Origin: CAZTDD01 sp964612675
GTDB taxonomy: Bacteria > Hinthialibacterota > Hinthialibacteria > Hinthialibacterales > JAKPRU01
DNA length: 20,070 nt
NCBI GenBank assembly: GCA_964612675.1
Contig: CAZTDD010000124.1
Location: 1 to 20,070 of the forward strand
Direction: 5' to 3'
Positions 15,302 to 20,070 of this stretch are shown here, one piece after another. A program made the translations under genes and the position numbers. The notes beneath the pieces were generated by a model. It ran no database searches and was not told where the DNA came from. It was given only the letters and a program-made list of their open reading frames with translations. Within the stretch, counting starts at the first letter, position 1. Each line of letters starts with the position of its first letter.

Positions 15302-17938
15302 ATGGTCAGATCTCCCTATGATTTTGCTGCAATCGAAGCCAAATGGCAAAAGTACTGGTTCGAAAACAAAACGTTTCGAACACCGGGACCCGGAGACCCG
15401 GGATTCGATCCGTCCAAACCAAAGTGTTATATCTTGGACATGTTTCCGTATCCCAGCGGCGCCGGACTGCATGTGGGTCATCCGGAGGGATACACGGCTA
15501 CAGACATTGTAGCGCGCTACAAACGCAAGGTGGGATTCAATGTGCTCCATCCGATGGGCTGGGACTCATTCGGCCTTCCCGCCGAACAACACGCGGTAAA
15601 AACCGGGACGCATCCCGCTGTTACGACGAAGAAGAACATCGAGACATTTCGCAGCCAGATCCGCTCTCTCGGCTTTTCGTATGATTGGGACCGAGAAATC
15701 GCTACCAGCGACCCGGATTATTACCAGTGGACACAGTGGATTTTTCTCCAGCTGTATCGGAAAGGTCTGGCATATCAGGCCGAGTCGCCGGTTTGGTGGT
15801 GCGAAGAACTCGGCACCGTGTTGGCCAACGAAGAGGTTGACAGCGAGGGGCGCTCCGAGGTTGGAAATTTTCCTTGTGTCCGCAAACCGTTGCGGCAGTG
15901 GATGCTCCGGATTACCGAGTATGCGGAACGCCTCCTGCGCGGTTTGGATGACCTTGATTGGCCGGAATCGATCAAGAAGATGCAGCAGGACTGGATCGGA
16001 CGGTCCGAGGGCGCGGACGTCGATTTTGAAGTGGCCGACGGACCGCACGCAGGTGAGAAGATCCAAGTGTATACCACGCGTCCCGATACGTTGTTCGGCG
16101 CTACGTACATGGTTCTTGCCCCCGAGCATCCCTTGGTGGATGGAGTCACGACCGCCGAGCGCAAGGCGGACGTGGTTGCGTACAAGGAAGTCGCCGCACG
16201 GAAGAGCGAATTGGATCGGACTGCCCTCACGAAAGAGAAAACGGGCGTTTTCACGGGGGGGTACGCCATCAACCCGGTCAATGACCAGCGGATTCCGATT
16301 TGGATTGCCGATTACGTCATGATTTCCTACGGAACGGGGGCGATCATGGCTGTACCCGCGCATGACGAGCGCGACTTCGATTTTGCGATTCAGTTCGATC
16401 TGCCGATTGTCGAAGTCGTTCGACCGCCAAAGATCCCCGAGAGCGAGGTTGAGCGGGAGAAGATGGGACTACTGCGCCGGGCGGAGCGCGGCGGAGCGGT
16501 TCACGAGTGTTTTGTCGGTGAAGGTGTTGCGGTCAATTCGCCTATTTTCAACGGTCAGCCGACGCCGGAAGCGAAGAAGACAATTACTCGATGGCTGGAA
16601 GAGCGCGGGAAAGGGCAGGGGACTGTTCGCTACAAACTGCGCGACTGGTTGTTTTCGCGCCAGCGATATTGGGGCGAGCCGTTTCCGATTGTCTGCTGGG
16701 ATGACGGCAATGTGGAGCCGCTCGATCAAAACGATCTTCCGCTGACGCTCCCGGATATGGATGAATTTCGACCGGCGGGAGAGATAAAAGCGCCGCTCGC
16801 TATGGCGGAGTCGTGGTGTCGTGTCGAAGATCCGAAAACAGGCCGGACCGGGATGCGCGAGACGAATGTCATGCCGCAGTGGGCCGGCTCTTGCTGGTAT
16901 TACCTTCGGTTCATCGATCCGAAGAACACAGATCGCTTCGTCGGTGAGGAAAAGGAAAAGTACTGGATGCCGGTGGACCTGTATGTCGGCGGTGCGGAAC
17001 ACGCGGTGCTGCATCTGTTGTATTCGCGGTTCTGGCACATGGTGCTCTATGATTTGGGCCATGTTTCCACGCCCGAACCGTTCATGCGGCTTTACAACCA
17101 GGGCATGATTGTCGCTCCGGCGTATCAGACGTCGAAAGGATTCTATGTCGCTACCTCCGATGTTGTCTGGAAGGATGAGAAACCGTACCACCCGGAGACG
17201 GGCGAAGAGCTGAATGTCGTTACCGCCAAGATGTCGAAATCGCTCGGCAATGTGGTCAATCCCGATGACGTGATCCACGAGTGGGGTGCGGACTCGATGC
17301 GGTTGTACGAGATGTATATGGGGCCGCTGGAGGCCGGGAAGATATGGGACACACGAGCGATTGTCGGTGTTCATCGGTTTCTGCAGCGTGCATGGCGGAT
17401 GATTGTCGGCGATGAGCGGGACGAAGGCGATTTTCCGGTACGGCCGTCACTCGACGAGGATCGGTCTGTTGACGAGGCTGTCGAAAAGCTCCTGCACCAA
17501 ACGATCAAGAAAGTGACCGAGGATATCGAAGGTCTTGCGTTCAACACGGCGATTGCGCAGATGATGACCTTTGTGAACGAAGCGACCAAGAAACCGGATG
17601 CGCTTACTCGTTCTCAGGCGGAACGGTTTGTTTTGATTCTTTCGCCGTTCGCGCCGCACATTGCGGAGGAGTTGTGGGAACGGCTCGGGCATGGTGAAAC
17701 GTTGGCGTATGACGTGTGGCCGACGTACGACGAGGCGATGTGTGCGGAGGAAACGGTCGAGATTCCGGTGCAGATCAACGGAAAACTCCGCGCGCGGTTG
17801 CATGTCTCGCCCGATTTGCCGAAAGAAGAGATGATTGCGAAAGCGAAGGAGGCCGCCGCTCAACGGCTCGAAGGCAAAGAGATCGTGAAAGAGATCTATG
17901 TCCCGGGACGGTTGGTGAATTTGGTGGTGAAGGGGTGA
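15302..17938 (+). CDS. leuS: Leucyl-tRNA synthetase
   Basis: This class I aminoacyl-tRNA synthetase charges tRNA-Leu with leucine using ATP in the cytosol. At 878 residues it is a normal bacterial length. The HIGH-type motif is HVGH at residues 57-60 within PYPSGAGLHVGHPEGYTATD. The KMSKS motif is exact at 643-647. The CP1 editing domain is present, with the threonine-rich segment YTTRPDTLFG near 256 and AIMAVPAHDERD, whose Asp355 should be the editing-site aspartate. 'GSCWYYLRF' and 'YVGGAEHAVLHLLYSRFW' are classic LeuS segments. The anticodon-binding helical domain lies about 690-820 and a C-terminal beta domain ('EIPVQINGKLRARLHV') ends the protein. ATG follows GAGG with an 8-base spacer. 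It is intact and should be a reliable phylogenetic marker. The gene is divergent from the large exported protein and is followed 58 bp later by a HicA-like gene. Confidence 0.98.
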   Translation: MVRSPYDFAAIEAKWQKYWFENKTFRTPGPGDPGFDPSKPKCYILDMFPYPSGAGLHVGHPEGYTATDIVARYKRKVGFNVLHPMGWDSFGLPAEQHAVKTGTHPAVTTKKNIETFRSQIRSLGFSYDWDREIATSDPDYYQWTQWIFLQLYRKGLAYQAESPVWWCEELGTVLANEEVDSEGRSEVGNFPCVRKPLRQWMLRITEYAERLLRGLDDLDWPESIKKMQQDWIGRSEGADVDFEVADGPHAGEKIQVYTTRPDTLFGATYMVLAPEHPLVDGVTTAERKADVVAYKEVAARKSELDRTALTKEKTGVFTGGYAINPVNDQRIPIWIADYVMISYGTGAIMAVPAHDERDFDFAIQFDLPIVEVVRPPKIPESEVEREKMGLLRRAERGGAVHECFVGEGVAVNSPIFNGQPTPEAKKTITRWLEERGKGQGTVRYKLRDWLFSRQRYWGEPFPIVCWDDGNVEPLDQNDLPLTLPDMDEFRPAGEIKAPLAMAESWCRVEDPKTGRTGMRETNVMPQWAGSCWYYLRFIDPKNTDRFVGEEKEKYWMPVDLYVGGAEHAVLHLLYSRFWHMVLYDLGHVSTPEPFMRLYNQGMIVAPAYQTSKGFYVATSDVVWKDEKPYHPETGEELNVVTAKMSKSLGNVVNPDDVIHEWGADSMRLYEMYMGPLEAGKIWDTRAIVGVHRFLQRAWRMIVGDERDEGDFPVRPSLDEDRSVDEAVEKLLHQTIKKVTEDIEGLAFNTAIAQMMTFVNEATKKPDALTRSQAERFVLILSPFAPHIAEELWERLGHGETLAYDVWPTYDEAMCAEETVEIPVQINGKLRARLHVSPDLPKEEMIAKAKEAAAQRLEGKEIVKEIYVPGRLVNLVVKG

Positions 17939-17996
17939 GGGGGGATGGGGGATGAGTGATGATTAACGAGCGGCCCTGATCATACGGTTAGAAACG

Positions 17997-18260
17997 ATGA
18001 AGCACAAGAAGGTTTTTCAGCAAGTCTGTGAAGGGCACACGGACGCAAACATTTCTTTTGATGCTCTTTGTGGCATGCTGAAATTCTTGGGATTTGACGA
18101 ACGAATCAAGGGAGGCCATCATATATACACAGCTGACGGAATAGACGAGATTGTCAATCTTCAACCAAGGGGATCGTTGGCGAAACCGTACCAGGTCAAA
18201 CAGATCCGAAGGATAATTTTCAAGTACCGGTTAGGAGTGGATGCCGATGATGAAATATGA
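17997..18260 (+). CDS. hicA: HicA-like toxin (mRNA interferase family)
   Basis: The 87-residue protein matches the small double-stranded-RNA-binding-fold HicA family: 'MLKFLGFDERIKGGHHIYT' gives the conserved GxHHIY core with the probable catalytic His at 41 or 42. The C-terminal 'KPYQVKQIRRIIFKYRL' fits the family's end helix. Known HicA toxins cleave mRNA and are neutralised by HicB. The N-terminus is about 20 residues longer than the shortest members and contains a plausible extra helix. The Shine-Dalgarno sequence is weak (GGTTAGAAACG before ATG). The stop overlaps the start region of the HicB-like gene, the standard hicAB order and coupling. It lies just after leuS, in the same direction. 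Confidence 0.82.
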   Translation: MKHKKVFQQVCEGHTDANISFDALCGMLKFLGFDERIKGGHHIYTADGIDEIVNLQPRGSLAKPYQVKQIRRIIFKYRLGVDADDEI

Positions 18261-18456
18261 GGTAATCATTTATTGGAGTGATGAAGATGACGCCTTTATC
18301 GCTGAGGTTCCTGAGCTGGCGGGATGTGCCGCAGACGGGGCTACGTATCAGGAAGCGGTGGCAAATGTTGAAGTGATCATGGGTGAGTGGATTGAAACAG
18401 CGAGGGAGCAGGGCCGCCCGATCCCTGAACCGAAGGGGAGGTTGATGTTTGCCTGA
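18247..18456 (+). CDS. hicB: HicB-like antitoxin, short form
   Basis: The product (69 residues from this start) has the HicB partial RNase H-like fold: 'YEVIIYWSDEDDAFIAEVPELAGCAADGAT' followed by 'EAVANVEVIMGEWIETAREQGRPIPEP', both hallmark segments. It lacks a C-terminal DNA-binding region (HTH or ribbon-helix-helix), so self-repression of the operon would need another arrangement. Three ATGs are possible (18241, 18247, 18250). AGGAG at 18233-18237 is only 3 bases from the first but 9 from the second, so 18247 is preferred. The gene overlaps the end of hicA by 14 bp. It neutralises the toxin by analogy with the family. Confidence 0.85.
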   Translation: MMKYEVIIYWSDEDDAFIAEVPELAGCAADGATYQEAVANVEVIMGEWIETAREQGRPIPEPKGRLMFA

Positions 18457-18473
18457 CGACCGGCCTCTCTAGG

Positions 18474-18521
18474 GTCCAGGAGTTCAACTCCTGGACCAGC
18501 GGAAGAGTTCAACTTCTGGAC
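18474..18521. repeat. Long palindrome plus near-identical second half-copy
   Basis: Positions 18474-18496 form a 23-base palindrome: 11-base arms GTCCAGGAGTT / AACTCCTGGAC around one central base. A 17-base segment (18480-18496) recurs at 18505-18521 with one change (CTCC to CTTC), and GAAG at 18502-18505 complements the changed CTTC, so a shorter hairpin forms in the second copy. It begins 18 bases after the hicB stop and could cap that transcript, but no T-tract follows. Confidence 0.6.
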
Positions 18522-18601
18522 GACTGCCGCACGGGTAGGCCCGATTGCTCGAATTCGTCCTATCAACAATCAGGGTGACGAAGGAGCAAGAGAAGGCGGT
18601 C

Positions 18602-18653
18602 TGCGAGGCCGGGTGCGAGGCCGGGTGCCACCCCCAATTCCGCTTGGGGGTGG
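18602..18653. repeat. Tandem 12-mer followed by a perfect 10-bp hairpin
   Basis: TGCGAGGCCGGG occurs twice in tandem at 18602-18625. Directly after, CCACCCCCAA (18628-18637) pairs perfectly with TTGGGGGTGG (18644-18653) around a 6-base loop TTCCGC. The stem is GC-rich and very stable. The absence of a T-run argues against a simple intrinsic terminator; a REP-type element is a better guess. Confidence 0.6.
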
Positions 18654-18826
18654 ACGACATTACACGGGGGCCATGCCCGCGCTCGAGATGTTGGTGCGGC
18701 CTCATGTGTTTGCAAGGACCGGATAGTGTGGATTCCTGTCGGAGAGTTTGTCGGAACATGCCTCTCGCTTCTGGCATGGCACCCTCTCAAGAATCGTTTC
18801 GAGCAGAATCGACAACCTTTCTCCAG

Positions 18827-18869
18827 GGGCGTTGCCCGCTGGCTATACTACTTCACCCCGTTGGGGTGA
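18827..18869. repeat. Twin hairpins with identical GTT loops (REP-doublet-like)
   Basis: GGGC-GTT-GCCC at 18827-18837 is followed 15 bases later by TCACCCC-GTT-GGGGTGA at 18853-18869. Two successive hairpins with the same three-base loop are reminiscent of paired REP elements. No RAYT-type transposase is seen in the window. Confidence 0.5.
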
Positions 18870-18886
18870 GACGGACAGGATCCTCC

Positions 18887-18930
18887 TTGCCCGGCCTCCT
18901 TCTTACCCGGCCTCCTCCTTACCCGGCCTA
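18887..18930. repeat. 16-bp tandem repeat, about 2.75 copies, running into a stop codon
   Basis: TTRCCCGGCCTCCTYC units occur at 18887-18902, 18903-18918 and 18919-18930 (partial). The last partial unit contains the stop codon (TAG on the minus strand, 18928-18930) of the CBM9-like gene. Confidence 0.6.
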
Positions 18931-19887
18931 ATGGATCTCCCAGTCCAAAACGGCATTCGTCTCCGCAAAGATGGCCTCCGTCCAGCTGGTGTCTTCATCG
19001 CCGTCGCCGACCCACATTACCTGCGCGTCAAAGCCGCCCTCCGGTAGATCCGTGTCGATGCAGAGATGAGTGAATCCGATTTTGCTCCCCGCCAGCGGGT
19101 CCGGAAGCCTTGGTTCCCAGCCGTAGTTGTCCAAGTCTTCATACGTGTACTCGCCGATATCGTCGGGATTCGCCGGATCGATGCCTTCCGGATCGCTGAA
19201 ATACTTGCTTTCTTCGAGCGATTCCCATGGAACCCTGAGCTCAATGATGTAACCGTTTTCAACGATCTCGACAACGCATTCCCAATCTTCATTCACCTCC
19301 CCTTGTACAACGGTTCCGTCGAGCAAAGTGGTCGTAGTTGCATCCGAGCGGTCTCCATCTCGTGTGCCGACGGGCCACTGTCGTGTCGTCGTCAGGGTCT
19401 GGTCTTCCGTCGCGCCGATGGCGATAATCATTTCCCCAGGCAGCCATTTCATCCCGGCCTCGACATTCTCTACTGTCTCCCAGTAATCCGGCCAGAGAAT
19501 GACTTCCTGTTCTCCATTATTGGTGAAATCGATAAACCATTGGACTCCGTCCCGTTCCCACCAGGCATGCCAGGTCGTCGTATCCGGTGAGAAGGAGATG
19601 AAGTTGTCTTCCACCTGTGCGGCACAATAGAGCGCCTCGCTGTCGTACATCATCGCGAACGTACAAACCGCGTCCGGGTCGTTCCAGTTGGTTCCGCCCG
19701 TCTCGTCGATGCTGTTTGCATCGTACGTGACCCACTCTGCGCCATCCCAGTCGGTCACGTTGCCGTCAATCGTTATGTCCCCGGCCATGTGAATCGTATA
19801 TAATGGACCAAGTGGGTTTTTGCCGTAACTGCTCACGCTAATGGCACAAACGAGGATGAGGATGAAAATCGCCGAGTTCTTTTGCAT
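18928..19887 (-). CDS. Exported CBM9/DOMON-like protein
   Basis: From the chosen ATG the product has 319 residues with a signal peptide (MQKNSAIFILILVCAISVSS, cleavage about residue 22). The frame remains open 16 codons further upstream, but GGAGGGAG lies at proper distance before this ATG and the signal peptide starts here, so the shorter start is preferred. The mature part begins with 'ITIDGNVTDWDGAEWV', then 'FAMMYDSEALYCAAQVEDN', the opening of CBM9/DOMON-type sugar- or haem-binding beta-sandwiches, and later 'GYIIELRVPWESL', another hallmark of this fold. It is very acidic and rich in Trp. There is no catalytic domain, so it is probably a stand-alone extracellular binding protein. The ligand is unknown; a carbohydrate is plausible given the glycan-related genes nearby. 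Confidence 0.85.
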   Translation of the reverse strand: MQKNSAIFILILVCAISVSSYGKNPLGPLYTIHMAGDITIDGNVTDWDGAEWVTYDANSIDETGGTNWNDPDAVCTFAMMYDSEALYCAAQVEDNFISFSPDTTTWHAWWERDGVQWFIDFTNNGEQEVILWPDYWETVENVEAGMKWLPGEMIIAIGATEDQTLTTTRQWPVGTRDGDRSDATTTTLLDGTVVQGEVNEDWECVVEIVENGYIIELRVPWESLEESKYFSDPEGIDPANPDDIGEYTYEDLDNYGWEPRLPDPLAGSKIGFTHLCIDTDLPEGGFDAQVMWVGDGDEDTSWTEAIFAETNAVLDWEIH

Positions 19888-20004
19888 GGTCTTTCTCCCT
19901 CCGACTTGTTGTCGAACTAGAGTATGGTATCGCATTGAACGGGTAGCTCTGTCAAGCCCTTAGTGATAGGATGACAAGAAGTCGGCGAAATTGGCGGGAG
20001 AAGT

Positions 20005-20030
20005 TCCCTCTCCCCGGGTTAGGGTGAGGG
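20005..20030. repeat. Imperfect GC-rich palindrome at the right edge
   Basis: CCCTCTCCC (20006-20014) faces GGGTGAGGG (20022-20030) as an imperfect inverted repeat with one mismatch. The arms resemble CCCTCACCC/GGGTGAGGG intergenic repeats seen in many bacteria. It sits upstream of the CBM9-like gene in otherwise featureless sequence. Confidence 0.4.
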
Positions 20031-20070
20031 GCGATCATTGCATTGGATTCGCGCATTATGATTATCTTGT

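Larger units (their letters stand above)
18457..18927. other. 471-bp non-coding stretch rich in palindromes and tandem repeats
   Basis: No convincing gene is present. Open frames on both strands (for example 18545-18931 plus, 18484-18777 minus) have repetitive, Arg/Pro/Cys-rich translations, no family likeness and no good ribosome binding sites. The stretch holds at least four separate palindromic or tandem elements, annotated individually. This is the most repeat-dense part of the window and may be a site where mobile palindromic elements have accumulated behind the toxin-antitoxin pair. Confidence 0.7.

Noticed and set aside
16469..17374. 301-codon minus-strand open frame within leuS
   Set aside because: Fully inside the well-supported leuS gene on the opposite strand; His/Arg-rich shadow translation.
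18484..18790. Minus-strand open frames in the repeat-rich gap
   Set aside because: Repetitive composition from the tandem units and hairpins; no start signal and no recognisable domain.
18457..18927. CRISPR array from the repeated units
   Set aside because: Repeats are different short elements in direct tandem without regular unique spacers, and no cas gene is present.
18545..18931. 128-codon plus-strand open frame after hicB
   Set aside because: It runs through the palindromes and tandem repeats, its translation is Cys/Arg/Pro-rich without family likeness, and no Shine-Dalgarno sequence precedes it.

Overview
The window reads as chromosome of an uncultured, probably Gram-negative bacterium. 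Five large proteins carry Sec signal peptides, most start codons follow a GGAG-type Shine-Dalgarno sequence, and secreted proteins with proline/threonine linkers, matrixin protease, FG-GAP and CBM9-like modules are prominent. This mix fits poorly studied phyla such as Sumerlaeota, Hydrogenedentota or Planctomycetota. That placement is a guess from gene style; leuS (15302-17938) is the best marker for testing it.

Layout. (a) 69-4604, plus strand: a two-gene secreted module, an unrecognised 471-residue exported protein and a 1013-residue matrixin-like metalloprotease with CARDB-like, Pro/Thr linker and FG-GAP/VCBS regions. (b) 4633-7770, minus strand, convergent with (a): a cobalamin-binding sensor-like protein carrying the W-x9-E-H signature known from B12 photoreceptors (CarH/AerR type), followed 15 bp later by a soluble PAS-GAF-PAS histidine kinase. 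This pair is the most interesting system here: a possible B12-based light or redox sensing two-component input without a DNA-binding domain. (c) 7901-9658, minus: an exported CocE/NonD-type alpha/beta hydrolase. (d) 9847-15105, minus: a 1171-residue exported protein with a likely alpha/alpha-barrel (six-hairpin glycosidase-like) part, then a DUF115/MptE-like (motility-associated factor) protein starting 27 bp after it in the same frame. (e) 15302-17938, plus: leucyl-tRNA synthetase, divergent from (d) across a 196-bp spacer with an 8-bp inverted repeat. (f) 17997-18456, plus: a HicA/HicB-type toxin-antitoxin pair. (g) 18457-18927: a 471-bp non-coding stretch packed with palindromes and short tandem repeats. 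(h) 18928-19887, minus: an exported CBM9/DOMON-like protein. The right edge is non-coding with another palindromic element.

No tRNA, rRNA, CRISPR array, transposase or prophage gene was seen. Two genes, the kinase and the DUF115 gene, have no visible Shine-Dalgarno sequence and sit just behind an upstream stop codon, which suggests translational coupling. Several intergenic palindromes (about 9741-9806, 18474-18521, 18628-18653, 18827-18869, 20005-20030) look like REP-type interspersed elements; their copy number in the genome cannot be judged from one window.
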